Shown: positions 8,626-17,589, counted from the first letter of the stretch. The stretch is DNA of 51,851 nt from Rubrivivax sp. (GCA_027485165.1 JAIXRN010000021.1:1-51851), one strand, 5' to 3'. Made by a program: numbers and translations. Notes: generated by a model from the letters alone, not told the origin.

Positions 8626-10774
8626 AGGCGGCAACGTGCCGGTTGGGGCGAATACCGAGGCTGCCGCATCTTCGAACGTCCCGGACGCCCAGCACCCCTG
8701 GCCCTGGCTGGAACCCTTCGACGAACGTTCGCAGGCCTTCTTCAACGGCCGCGAAGACGACGTACTGGCCCTGCAGCGCTGCGTGGCCGCCGCGCCGGTG
8801 ACGCTGCTGTACGGCAAGTCGGGCCTGGGCAAGACCTCACTGCTGCGCGCCGGGCTGTTCCCGCGGCTGGGCGAATCGGCCTTGTTGCCGGTGCTGCTGC
8901 GCCGCATCGAACGCGCGGGTGAAGCGGGTGCGCTGTCGGCCCAGCTGCTGCGCCTGCTGGACGAAGCCGCGGCCGCCAAGGGCCTGCAGTGGCAGGGCCC
9001 GGCGGCCGTGGCGCCGGCCGCCACGCCCGTGGTGGCGCTGTGGGAACGCCTGCACGACCGCAGCCTGACGCTGCAGGCTGCCGACGGCCGGCGCTTCACG
9101 CCGCTGTTCGTGCTGGACCAGTTCGAGGAACTCTTCACCCTCATCCCCGCTGGCCCGGTGCGCGAAGGCCTGCTGGTCGAACTGGGCAACCTGCTGGAAA
9201 ACCGCGTGCCCGCCGGCGTCGAAGCGCGGCTGGACGCGCACGACGCGCTGGTGGACCGCATCGACGTCGACCGCCAGGCCTGCCGCTTCGTGATCTCGCT
9301 GCGCGAAGACTTCCTGCCCGACATCGACGCCATCGCCCCGCGCATGCCGCGCCTGCAGGCCAACCGCTGCCGGCTGCGGCCGATGTCGCGCCCGCAGGCC
9401 CTGCAAGCCGTGCAGCTGACAGGCGGGCCGCTGGTGGTGGGCGACGCGGCGCAGCAGATCGTGGACTTCCTGGCCCGTCCGGCGGCCAGCACCACGGCCG
9501 CCGAGGCGCTGCGCGAAGAACGCCCGGTCGAACCCGCGCTGCTGAGCCTGCTGTGCGCCAGCCTGAACGCCGAGCGCCTGGCGCGCGTGCCGCCTGGGGC
9601 CGTGCTCGATGTACAGAACCTGGAAGGCCGCGGCGCGCGCGTGATCGAACAGTTCTACGACCGTGCCTTCCAGGCCCTGGCGCCAGAGCGCCGCGGCGCG
9701 ATGGCCGACTGGCTGGAACGCGAACTGATCACCGCCAGCGGCACGCGGCGCCCGTTCCCGCGCCGCGACATCGCCGCGGAACTGCGCAGCGACGTCGACC
9801 TGCTCGTGGGCCAGCGCCTGCTGCGCTACCAGAGCGGCGAAGCTGGCGAACACGTGGAACTGGTGCACGACCGGCTGGCCGCCGTGGCGCAGGCGCGTGC
9901 GCTGCTGCGCCGCCAGGCCGCTGACGCCCAGCGGCAGGCCGAACGCGAACGTGACCTGGCGGCGCGCCGGCTGCTGGAAGAAGAAAAGCGCAGCCTCGAA
10001 CTGGAACGCAGCCGCGAAGCCGATCGCCAGGCCTGGGAGCGCGAGCGCAGCGAAAAAGCCGCGCAGCTGGCGCAGCGGCGGCGTGTGGTGGGCGCCCTGG
10101 TGGTGTCCCTGGCGGTGCTGGCCTTGCTGGCCGGCATGTTCGGCCTGGTGCAGCGCCAGCGTGCGGCCACGGTGGAAGCCCAGGCCTTGATCCAGGCCCA
10201 AAAGGCGCAGGCCGAACTGCAGACGCGTGAAGCCCAGGAACGCGTGCGCGAAGCCGATGCCCTGCAGCGCGCCACCAAGTGGCAGCTGGCCGACGCCCAG
10301 GCCGAACGCGACCGCCACCTGGCGGTGCTGAAGGACGCTGCGCGGCTGCTGCGCGAAGGCGGGCCCGGCGCCGATGCGCGCGCACTGCGCCTGCTGCAGC
10401 AGGCCAGCGGCGAAGTCGAAGCCGTGTCGCGCCAGGCCCAGGCCGACGCAGGCCAGTGCCCGGCCGGTCGGCGCCTGTACCCGCAGGTGGGCGAACGCGA
10501 AGACATCGCCCTGGTCGACAAGCTGGCCCCCGGCCTGCGGCGCGACGGCTGGCTGCTGCTGCGCACCGAAGTGGTGGATGCACGCAAGCTGCCGCAGCGC
10601 ACCGAACTGCGCTACTTCCGCCAGGCCGAAGCCACCCTGGCTGCTGCCGCGGCCGACAGCCTGGGCCGCGCCGGGCTGCCCGGGCTGAAGCCGCTGTATG
10701 TGCCGAACTTCGAAAATTCCACCACCCTGCGCGCCTGCCACTTCGAACTGTGGCTGGTGCCGCGCGCGCAGTGA
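8618..10774 (+). CDS. nSTAND1-type P-loop NTPase with a membrane anchor
   Basis: Predicted STAND-class signalling NTPase of 718 residues. Walker A is LLYGKSGLGKTSLL (GKSGLGKT at 66-73). Walker B is FVLDQFEELF near 164-173; the DQFEELF run is a hallmark of nSTAND1 proteins. A sensor-like FVISLREDFLPDI and a winged-helix-like region (FPRRDIAAELRSD, VELVHDRLAAVAQ) follow. Then come a charged coiled coil (~430-487), one membrane segment (VVGALVVSLAVLALLAGMFG, ~490-510), a second coiled coil, and a C-terminal domain with TELRYFRQAEA and CHFELWLVP. There are no WD40 or TPR sensor repeats. Its ATG overlaps the stop of the SIR2-TIR gene by 8 nt, implying a joint system in which NTP-driven assembly activates the effector (inference). 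Confidence 0.85.
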   Translation: MAEGGNVPVGANTEAAASSNVPDAQHPWPWLEPFDERSQAFFNGREDDVLALQRCVAAAPVTLLYGKSGLGKTSLLRAGLFPRLGESALLPVLLRRIERAGEAGALSAQLLRLLDEAAAAKGLQWQGPAAVAPAATPVVALWERLHDRSLTLQAADGRRFTPLFVLDQFEELFTLIPAGPVREGLLVELGNLLENRVPAGVEARLDAHDALVDRIDVDRQACRFVISLREDFLPDIDAIAPRMPRLQANRCRLRPMSRPQALQAVQLTGGPLVVGDAAQQIVDFLARPAASTTAAEALREERPVEPALLSLLCASLNAERLARVPPGAVLDVQNLEGRGARVIEQFYDRAFQALAPERRGAMADWLERELITASGTRRPFPRRDIAAELRSDVDLLVGQRLLRYQSGEAGEHVELVHDRLAAVAQARALLRRQAADAQRQAERERDLAARRLLEEEKRSLELERSREADRQAWERERSEKAAQLAQRRRVVGALVVSLAVLALLAGMFGLVQRQRAATVEAQALIQAQKAQAELQTREAQERVREADALQRATKWQLADAQAERDRHLAVLKDAARLLREGGPGADARALRLLQQASGEVEAVSRQAQADAGQCPAGRRLYPQVGEREDIALVDKLAPGLRRDGWLLLRTEVVDARKLPQRTELRYFRQAEATLAAAAADSLGRAGLPGLKPLYVPNFENSTTLRACHFELWLVPRAQ

Positions 10775-10830
10775 CCGCGGTGAGCCCAGCGAGCCCGGTG
10801 CATGTCTGCTGAACGCCTGTTGAAAGCCCG

Positions 10831-11901
10831 ATGAACAGCATCAGTGCTTCGCCCTTGCCCGCGGCGCCGCCATCTGCAGCGCCGCCAGTGCCGCTGTCGC
10901 ACCACGAGATCATGGCCCTGGTGGCGCCGTTCACGGCGGCCGGCTGGGTGCCCGACCTGGCCGCCAGCCAGCGCCACGAACGCCGCCTGGTGTTCCGCAG
11001 CGCGCGTGATGACGCCGTGGCGGCCCAGGCCTGCCTGGTGCTGGAAGGCCTGGCCAGCGGCAGCTGGCAGCTCACGCGCCAGGCCCGGCATGCCAGCGGG
11101 CTGCAGGCCAGCGTGCAGGCCCTGGGCCTGCCGCCGGCCGCGCTGCTGGCGCTGGTGGACAGCATGCCTCTGGCGCGGCACTTCAGCAGTGGGCCGGGCT
11201 TCGTGCTGGCGCGCAGCTACCGCGCGTTGCCGGGCGGGCCTGCGGTGCTGACGCAGGGCGTTGTGGAAGCCGGCGGGCCCGGCATGGGCCTGGCCGACGC
11301 CGAAGCTGCGCATCACGGCCCCCGCCTGCGGCTGACGCTGGACGTGGCCGCCGTGCGCGGCGTGGCCGCCGACATCACCCTGCTGGCACCGCAGGACCAC
11401 CTGGCCCTGCCCGAAGACCTGCTGGCCGTGCTGGGCTGGCACTGGACGCGGCTGCTGCCCGGCCGCCAGGGCTGGACGAGCAAGCTGCGCCTGCGTGGCG
11501 GCCTGCCCGCGCGCAGCGTCCGGGCCGAAGCCGCGCTGGACCGGGCCGCCACCCACCTGGCGCAGACCCTGGCCGAAGCCCCCGCGCGCTTCCACGAACG
11601 CCATGCGCTGCGCCGCTACGGCGTGATGCTGCGCCGCGCGATTCCGCTGCTGACCCCGCTGCTGCTGGTGGCCACCATCCTGCTGATGCCACGCGTGGAC
11701 ACCAGCGAACACATGGGCCTTTGGCTGCTGCTGTACCACGTGCCCACGGCGCTGATCGTGCTGAGCTTCTGCCTGCAGGAACTGCCCACGCTCAAGCCCC
11801 CGCCCTGGCCGCGCCGCAGCGCGGCGGCAGACTGGCGCCAGGCGCCGCCGCCAACCCGCGGGGCTACGGCGCCCACCCACCCCGGCATCCGCACCCCCTG
11901 A
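10831..11901 (+). CDS. Hypothetical membrane protein with two C-terminal TM segments
   Basis: Unrecognised 356-residue protein 56 nt downstream of the nSTAND gene on the same strand. After a Pro/Ala-rich start it has a soluble region (HHEIMALVAPFTAAGWVPDL; HERRLVFRS). Two hydrophobic segments follow near residues 270-290 (AIPLLTPLLLVATILLM) and 298-316 (LWLLLYHVPTALIVLSFCLQ), and a Pro/Arg-rich tail closes the protein. Spacing allows co-transcription with the SIR2-TIR/nSTAND pair, but nothing in the protein itself indicates defence. It could equally belong with the hydrolase gene that starts 50 nt beyond its stop. Confidence 0.6.
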   Translation: MNSISASPLPAAPPSAAPPVPLSHHEIMALVAPFTAAGWVPDLAASQRHERRLVFRSARDDAVAAQACLVLEGLASGSWQLTRQARHASGLQASVQALGLPPAALLALVDSMPLARHFSSGPGFVLARSYRALPGGPAVLTQGVVEAGGPGMGLADAEAAHHGPRLRLTLDVAAVRGVAADITLLAPQDHLALPEDLLAVLGWHWTRLLPGRQGWTSKLRLRGGLPARSVRAEAALDRAATHLAQTLAEAPARFHERHALRRYGVMLRRAIPLLTPLLLVATILLMPRVDTSEHMGLWLLLYHVPTALIVLSFCLQELPTLKPPPWPRRSAAADWRQAPPPTRGATAPTHPGIRTP

Positions 11902-11951
11902 GCCGCGGCGCCGCCTGCGCCCAGGCCGGGGCGCATGCTCCAATCCCGGGC

Positions 11952-12785
11952 TTGGACACCTTCATCAGCACCGACGGCCTGCGCCTGCACCTGCGCCGCT
12001 GGCCCGCCCCCGACCCCGCCGCCGCCCGCGGCACCGTGCAGATCGTGCACGGCCTGGGCGAACACATCGGCCGCTACGACGCGCTGGCCCAGCGCCTGAA
12101 TGCTGCTGGCTGGCACGTGGCCGGGCACGATCACCGCGGCCATGGCCAGAGCGAAGGCGCGCGCGGCTGCATCGCCGCCGACTACAGCCTGCTGGCCGAC
12201 GTCTCGGCCGTGATGGACCACGTGCGTGGTCGCGGCCCGCTCGTGCTGCTGGGCCACAGCATGGGTGGGGCGGTGGCGGCGCGCTTCGTGGCCGAAGGCC
12301 TGTCGCATTCGGCCGCGCGCTGGTCGCGCGACATCAATGGCCTGGTGCTCAGTTCCCCCGCGCTGGACCCTGGCCTGGGCCTGGCGCAGAGGCTGGCGCT
12401 GGCGGCACTGGGCCCGCTGCTGCCCAACCTGGCCCTGGGCAACGGCCTGAAGCCTGAATGGGTGAGCCGCGACGCTGCCGTCGTGGCCGCCTACACCGCC
12501 GACCCGCTGAACCACAACCGCATCAGCCCACGGCTGGCGCAATTCATTGCCGACGTGGGCCCGGTGGTCATGCGCCGCGCCAGCGGCTGGCGTGTGCCCA
12601 CCCTGTTGATGTGGGCTGGCGCCGACCGCTGCGTGGCCCCGGCCGGCAGTGCGGCCTTCGCCGCTGCCGTGCCGCCTGGCGTGATGACGGCCGTGCCCTG
12701 GCCCGGGCTGGCGCATGAGATCTTCAATGAACCCGAGCGCGAACAGGTGCTGGCCCGGCTCGTGGCCTGGCTGCAGCGGTTCTAA
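11952..12785 (+). CDS. Alpha/beta hydrolase (monoacylglycerol lipase/lysophospholipase type)
   Basis: Serine hydrolase of the lysophospholipase/monoglyceride-lipase group, likely cleaving acyl-glycerol or lysophospholipid esters. Motifs: QIVHGLGEHIGRY (oxyanion region, HG near residue 35), DHRGHGQSEG, nucleophile elbow GHSMGG, acid in MWAGADRCVAP and the catalytic His in GLAHEIFNE. The frame is open to 11721, but the conserved domain begins at DTFISTDGLRLHLRRW. A TTG at 11952 gives a normal 277-residue length; no in-frame ATG is suitable. A cytoplasmic location is implied by the lack of a signal peptide. Confidence 0.87.
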   Translation: MDTFISTDGLRLHLRRWPAPDPAAARGTVQIVHGLGEHIGRYDALAQRLNAAGWHVAGHDHRGHGQSEGARGCIAADYSLLADVSAVMDHVRGRGPLVLLGHSMGGAVAARFVAEGLSHSAARWSRDINGLVLSSPALDPGLGLAQRLALAALGPLLPNLALGNGLKPEWVSRDAAVVAAYTADPLNHNRISPRLAQFIADVGPVVMRRASGWRVPTLLMWAGADRCVAPAGSAAFAAAVPPGVMTAVPWPGLAHEIFNEPEREQVLARLVAWLQRF

Positions 12786-12845
12786 ACTGGCCCCACGCTG
12801 TTTGTCTGCGCAGTCCGTCAACGTTTTCCTCCCAGGAGCAAGCCC

Positions 12846-14309
12846 ATGAACGCACCCCTCAAGCCCCAGGAAGCCCAGGCCCTGGCCGCGTTTTCAGACG
12901 CCGCCTGGGACGAGCGCATCGTGCCCGCGTTGACGGACTACATCGAAGTGCCCGCCAAGAGCCCGATGTTCGACGCCGACTGGGCCCAACACGGCCACCT
13001 GGACCGCGTGGTGACCGACGCCGCGGCCTGGGTGGAAAGCCGCAAGGTGGCGGGCCTGAAGCTGGAAGTGGTGCGCATCGAAGGCCGTACGCCGGTGATC
13101 TTTTTCGAGATCGCGGCCAGCAGCGGCAACACGTCCACTGACACCGTGCTGCTCTACGGCCACCTGGACAAGCAGCCCGAATTCAACGGCTGGCGCAGCG
13201 ACCTGGGCCCCTGGACGCCGAAGTACGAAAACGGCCTGCTGTACGGCCGCGGCGGCGCCGACGACGGCTATGCGGTCTACGCCGCCATCACCGCCATCGA
13301 AGCCCTGCACGCGCAGGGCATCGCCCACCCGCGTTGCGTGGGCCTGATTGAAAGCTGCGAAGAAAGCGGCAGCCACGACCTGCCGGCCTACATCGACGCG
13401 CTGCGCCCGCGCCTGGGCCAGGTGGGCCTGGTGGTGTGTCTGGACAGCGGCGCCGGCAACTACGACCAGCTGTGGCTGACGACCAGCCTGCGCGGCATGG
13501 TCAGCGGCGTGCTGAAGGTGGAAGTGCTGACCGAGGGCATCCACAGCGGCGACAGCAGCGGCGTGGTGCCCAGCAGCTTCCGCGTGCTGCGCCAGGTGCT
13601 GGACCGGCTGGAAGATTCCAAGACCGGCAACCTGCTGCCTGAAAGCTTCCACTGCCAGATCCCCGCTTCACGCCTGGAGCAGACGCGCGCCACCGCGGCG
13701 ATCCTGAAGGACGAGGTCTGGAAGCGCTTCCCCTGGGCCTGCGGCGCCGAAGGCGGCAGCGTGCTGCCCACCACCACCAACCCGGTGGAAGGCCTGCTGA
13801 ACCGCACCTGGCGGCCCACGCTCAGCGTCACCGGCGTCGACGGCTTCCCCGAACTGAAGAATGCCGGCAACGTGCTGCGCCCTTACACGGCCTTCAAACT
13901 GAGCCTGCGCCTGCCCCCGCTGGTGGACGGCCATGAAGCATCGCAAAAGCTGAAGGCCCTGCTGGAAGACAACGCGCCCTACAACGCCAAGGTCACCTTC
14001 CACCCCGACGGTCGCGCCGGCGCCCTGGGCGCCACCGGCTGGAACGCACCCGACCTGGCGCCCTGGCTGGAAGGCGCGCTGAACGCCGCGTCCAGCACCC
14101 ACTTCGGCGCCCCGGTGGGCTACATCGGCCAGGGCGGCACCATCCCGCTGATGAGCATGCTGCAGAAGAGCTTTCCTGCCGCGCAGATGATGGTCTGCGG
14201 CGTGCTCGGCCCCAAGAGCAACGCCCATGGGCCGAACGAGTTCCTGCATGTGCCGTATGGCAAGCGGCTGACGGCGGCGGTGGCACAGGTGATTGCGGCT
14301 TGCCCTTGA
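12846..14309 (+). CDS. M20-family metallopeptidase (carnosinase-like dipeptidase)
   Basis: Zinc-dependent exopeptidase/amidohydrolase of 487 residues. Metal-ligand motifs are in order: YGHLDKQPE (His, Asp), GRGGADDGYAVYA (bridging Asp), ESCEESGS (general-base and ligand Glu), VCLDSGAGN (Asp) and NAHGPNEFLH (His). The central lid domain (TEGIHSGDSSGVVPSSFRVL) is present. A good AGGAG precedes the ATG at 12846. It resembles cytosolic dipeptidases or carnosinases; the substrate is not decided by sequence. Its TGA is the first triplet of an octamer array. Confidence 0.9.
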   Translation: MNAPLKPQEAQALAAFSDAAWDERIVPALTDYIEVPAKSPMFDADWAQHGHLDRVVTDAAAWVESRKVAGLKLEVVRIEGRTPVIFFEIAASSGNTSTDTVLLYGHLDKQPEFNGWRSDLGPWTPKYENGLLYGRGGADDGYAVYAAITAIEALHAQGIAHPRCVGLIESCEESGSHDLPAYIDALRPRLGQVGLVVCLDSGAGNYDQLWLTTSLRGMVSGVLKVEVLTEGIHSGDSSGVVPSSFRVLRQVLDRLEDSKTGNLLPESFHCQIPASRLEQTRATAAILKDEVWKRFPWACGAEGGSVLPTTTNPVEGLLNRTWRPTLSVTGVDGFPELKNAGNVLRPYTAFKLSLRLPPLVDGHEASQKLKALLEDNAPYNAKVTFHPDGRAGALGATGWNAPDLAPWLEGALNAASSTHFGAPVGYIGQGGTIPLMSMLQKSFPAAQMMVCGVLGPKSNAHGPNEFLHVPYGKRLTAAVAQVIAACP

Positions 14310-14338
14310 AAGGCTGAAAGGCTGAAAGGCTGAAAGGC
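14307..14338. repeat. Octanucleotide tandem repeat starting at the M20 stop codon
   Basis: Four perfect copies of TGAAAGGC occupy 14307-14338; the first TGA is the stop codon of the M20 peptidase. The layout parallels the heptamer array at the exonuclease stop. Confidence 0.9.
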
Positions 14339-14345
14339 GGCTTGC

Positions 14346-14577
14346 GGCCCGTTCGGATCGTTCACTTGGACCCTTCTGCTCGTTGGCTTGGTCCCTGGGC
14401 TGCGGCAGTCGGGTAGCCCCTGGGGTGAAGTCAAGGAGGAGCCGGCCGCCCGTCTGAAGCCGCAGGCTTCGGGCGGGCGGCCGGCGGGGGACATGAACCC
14501 CAGGGGCTACCCGACTGACGTAGCCCTGGGACTGACGATGCCCTCCGAAGGGCCCGAGCGAATATCCGCAAAGGGCC
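14346..14577. repeat. Long imperfect palindrome filling a convergent intergenic region
   Basis: The left arm 14391-14426 and right arm 14497-14532 are inverted copies matching at 33 of 36 positions; the inner 21 bp are perfect (14406-14426 with 14497-14517). Inside lies another stem, GCCGGCCGCCCG at 14441-14452 against 14474-14485, then GAAGCC/GGCTTC with a 3-nt loop. Weaker complementarity continues outward to about 14346 and 14577. The whole element sits between the stops of two converging genes. It could be a bidirectional terminator or a small mobile or REP-like element. Confidence 0.8.
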
Positions 14578-14578
14578 G

Positions 14579-16465
14579 TCAGGCCAGCTCGGAATCTGCC
14601 ACGTCTTCCTGCAGGAAGCCACCACTCTGGTGCGCCCACAGCTTGGCGTAGTGCCCCTTGGCAGCCAGCAGTTCGGCATGGCTGCCCTGTTCGACGATGC
14701 GGCCCTGTTCCAGCACGATCAGGCGGTCCATGCGGGCGATGGTGGACAGGCGGTGCGCGATGGCGATCACGGTCTTGCCTTCCATCAGGCCCAGCAGCTG
14801 GCTCTGGATGGCGATCTCGACTTCGCTGTCCAGCGCGCTGGTGGCTTCGTCCAGCACCAGGATGGGCGCGTCCTTCAGGATCACGCGGGCAATCGCCACG
14901 CGCTGGCGCTGGCCGCCGCTGAGCTTCACGCCGCGTTCGCCCACATGGGCTTCGTAGCCGGTGCGGCCCTTCCAGTCCTGCAGGTTCAGGATGAACTCAT
15001 GCGCCTGGGCCTTCTTGGCCGCGGCCACGATGTCTTCCATGCTGGCGCCGGGCCGGCCGTAGCCGATGTTGGCGGCGATGGACCGGTGCAGCAGCGACGT
15101 GTCCTGCGTCACCATGCCGATGGCCGCGCGCAGGCTTTCCTGGCTCACGCCGCGCACGTCGTGCCCGTCCACGCGCAGCGTCCCTTGTTCCAGGTCGTGA
15201 AAGCGCAGCAGCAGGTTCACCAGCGTGCTCTTGCCCGCGCCTGAACGGCCCACCAGCCCCACGCGTTCGCCGGGGCGGATGATCAGGTTCAGGTCGTCCA
15301 GCACCTTCTTGCCGTCCTGCCGGCCGTAGGTGAAGGTGACGTGCTCGAAGCGGATCTCGCCGCCCGCCGGGGCCGGCGCCACCACCAGGTCGCGTGCATC
15401 CGGGGCGTCGGTCATGGTGTGCGGCACGGCGATGGTTTCCATGCCTTCCTGAACCACGCCGATGTTTTCGAAGATGCCCGTCACTTCCCAGCTCACCCAG
15501 CCGGCGACGTTGGCGATCGTCCAGGCCAGCGGCAGTGCCGTGGCCACGGTGCCAGCGTCGATCTGACCTTGGCCCCAGAGCGTGATGCCGATGGCGGCGG
15601 TGCTGACCAGCAGCATCGCGTTCAGCGTGGACAGCGTGCCCATGAAGGCCGTGATCAGCCGCATGTGCGCGGCAATCGCACCGGTGTGGTCGTCGATGGC
15701 GTCTCGCACATGGGCGTCTTCGTCGCGCGCGCGGGCGAACAGCTTGACCGTCAGGATGTTGGTGTAGCTGTCCACCACGCGGCCCATCACCAGGCTGCGC
15801 AGTTCGCTGCTGATGCGTGAACGGTCGCGCATCTTCGGCACGAAGTAGCGCAGGAAAGCCAGGTAGCCCGCGAACCACAGCGCGGTGGGCACGGCCAGGC
15901 GCCAGTCGGCGCTGGCCATCAGCACCAGGGCGCTGATGCCGTAGACCACGATGTACCAGATCGCGCGCACGCAGCTGACCGCGCTTTCGCGCACCGCGTG
16001 GCTGGTGTTCATCACCCGATTGGCGATGCGGCCGGCAAAGTCGTTCTGGAAGAACGGCCAGCCCTGGCGTACCACGTGCCAGTGGCTCTGCCAGCGGATC
16101 AGCGCCGTCACCCCCGGCGCCACGGCGTTGTTGCGCACCAGGCTGTCCAGCAGCAGCACCAGCGGCCGGCCGACCAGCACCAGCACCGCCATGCCGATGA
16201 GCAGCGGCATTTCGCGCGCCAGCGTCGCCGCGCGGTCGGGGCTTTCCATCAGCCGCACCAGGTGGCCGATGAAGACCGGGATCAGCGTGTCGATCAGCGC
16301 CACGCCCAGGCCGGTGACGAACATCGCCACGAACAGCCCGCGTACCTGGCCGATGAAGTGCCAATAGAACGCCATCAGACCGGGTGGCGGCGCGCTGCCG
16401 GGCAGGGCGGTGGGGCGGGTGCGGCTTTCGAAAAAACCGAAGAGGGCAGAAGGCGGTAGCGACAT
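14579..16465 (-). CDS. ABC transporter, fused permease and ATPase (exporter type)
   Basis: Half-transporter of 628 residues that should work as a homodimeric exporter in the inner membrane. The N-terminal half holds six hydrophobic helices (for example LFVAMFVTGLGVALIDTLI, ESAVSCVRAIWYIVVYGISA). The C-terminal ATPase has Walker A GRSGAGKST, the LSGGQRQR signature, Walker B ILVLDEATSALDS and the H-loop IAHRLS. Start at 16465 (MSLPPSALFGFF) is preferred over an in-frame site 72 nt upstream that adds an unlikely extension. The substrate (lipid, drug or peptide) cannot be told. It is divergent from the LysR gene (116 bp). Confidence 0.93.
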   Translation of the reverse strand: MSLPPSALFGFFESRTRPTALPGSAPPPGLMAFYWHFIGQVRGLFVAMFVTGLGVALIDTLIPVFIGHLVRLMESPDRAATLAREMPLLIGMAVLVLVGRPLVLLLDSLVRNNAVAPGVTALIRWQSHWHVVRQGWPFFQNDFAGRIANRVMNTSHAVRESAVSCVRAIWYIVVYGISALVLMASADWRLAVPTALWFAGYLAFLRYFVPKMRDRSRISSELRSLVMGRVVDSYTNILTVKLFARARDEDAHVRDAIDDHTGAIAAHMRLITAFMGTLSTLNAMLLVSTAAIGITLWGQGQIDAGTVATALPLAWTIANVAGWVSWEVTGIFENIGVVQEGMETIAVPHTMTDAPDARDLVVAPAPAGGEIRFEHVTFTYGRQDGKKVLDDLNLIIRPGERVGLVGRSGAGKSTLVNLLLRFHDLEQGTLRVDGHDVRGVSQESLRAAIGMVTQDTSLLHRSIAANIGYGRPGASMEDIVAAAKKAQAHEFILNLQDWKGRTGYEAHVGERGVKLSGGQRQRVAIARVILKDAPILVLDEATSALDSEVEIAIQSQLLGLMEGKTVIAIAHRLSTIARMDRLIVLEQGRIVEQGSHAELLAAKGHYAKLWAHQSGGFLQEDVADSELA

Positions 16466-16581
16466 GCGCAGGCATTGTGGGGGTTGGGTGCGCTTCGTGT
16501 GGGCTGCCGACCAAGGGATGGCACCATCGGCCCCCACCCGGTCAATCTGCTGGCCACTGCTTCTGCCCGAAAGCCCCTGCC

Positions 16582-17589
16582 ATGGACCTGCTGCGCGCCA
16601 TGCGCGTCTACGCCCGCGTCGTCGACGAAGGCGGCTTTGCCAAAGCCGCCCGTGCGCTGGACATGGCGCCCCCGGCCGTCACGCGCATCGTGGCCGAGCT
16701 GGAAGACCACCTGAACGCCCGGCTGCTGAACCGCACCACGCGCAGCATCGCGCTGACCGAGGTCGGCGAGGCCTACCTGGAAAAGGTGCGCAACATCCTG
16801 GTCGAGGTCGAAGAAAGCGAAGCCCTGGCCGACGCCGGCACACGCGACGTGCGCGGCCACCTGCGCGTGCTGTGCCCGCCGTCGGTGGCCGTGCACCAGC
16901 TGGCCAAGCACCTGCCGCGCTTCACCGCGGCCTACCCGCAGGTGAGCATCGAACTGCATTCGCCCGGGCCGGTGGAGACCGTGGACGAAAGCTACGACCT
17001 GACCATCATCGGCGCCCGCCAGCCCCTGGAAGGCGAGTTCGTCGCCCGGGTGCTGGCGCGGTCTGAGGTCGTCACCTGCGCCAGCCCGGAATACCTGGAC
17101 CGCCGGGGCCGCCCGCAGCACCCGCGCGACCTGGTACAGCACGACGCCCTGGTGCCGCCCATCAGCGAACTGCAACGCGGGTTGACCTTCGTCTACGCCG
17201 CGCTGCTGGACGACGACGACCCGCAGGGCGCCCGCGCCGAAACCTACACCGTGGTGCCCGCCAAGCGCGCCACGCTCAGTTCGTCGCACATCGACACCAT
17301 GTACGCCGCAGCGCTGTCGGGGCTGGGCATTGCCGGGCTGCCTTCGTTCGTCATCGAAGACGCGCTGATGGAACATGCACTGGAACGCGTGCTGCCCGAA
17401 TGGCGACTCTTCAACACCACCTTGTGGGTGGCCATGCCTTCGCGCCAGCACCTGCCGGCGCGCACGCGGGTGTTTGTGGACTTCCTGCTGCAAGTGTTCG
17501 GTGGCCAGGACCAGGACCCCTGGCTGCAGGCCGCCGGCTGCGCCACGCCGCGCCGCAGCCGTGCCCAGCCCAAAAATCTGAAAGCCTGA
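16582..17589 (+). CDS. LysR-family transcriptional regulator
   Basis: A 335-residue LysR regulator. The N-terminal winged helix is complete (MDLLRAMRVYARVVDEGGFA, then AARALDMAPPAVTRIVAELE and LLNRTTRSIALTEVGEAY). It is followed by a periplasmic-binding-like effector domain (LRVLCPPSVAVHQLAKHLPRF, near residue 95). It belongs to the subgroup that usually controls neighbouring oxidoreductase or transport genes. Here the divergent ABC exporter and the downstream fasciclin genes are the available targets; neither link is proven. The ATG at 16582 matches the family start. Confidence 0.92.
   Translation: MDLLRAMRVYARVVDEGGFAKAARALDMAPPAVTRIVAELEDHLNARLLNRTTRSIALTEVGEAYLEKVRNILVEVEESEALADAGTRDVRGHLRVLCPPSVAVHQLAKHLPRFTAAYPQVSIELHSPGPVETVDESYDLTIIGARQPLEGEFVARVLARSEVVTCASPEYLDRRGRPQHPRDLVQHDALVPPISELQRGLTFVYAALLDDDDPQGARAETYTVVPAKRATLSSSHIDTMYAAALSGLGIAGLPSFVIEDALMEHALERVLPEWRLFNTTLWVAMPSRQHLPARTRVFVDFLLQVFGGQDQDPWLQAAGCATPRRSRAQPKNLKA

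Noticed and set aside
7067..11901. Phage or plasmid origin of the accessory segment
   Set aside because: No integrase, transposase, tRNA attachment site or flanking direct repeats were seen, and base composition looks like the neighbours.
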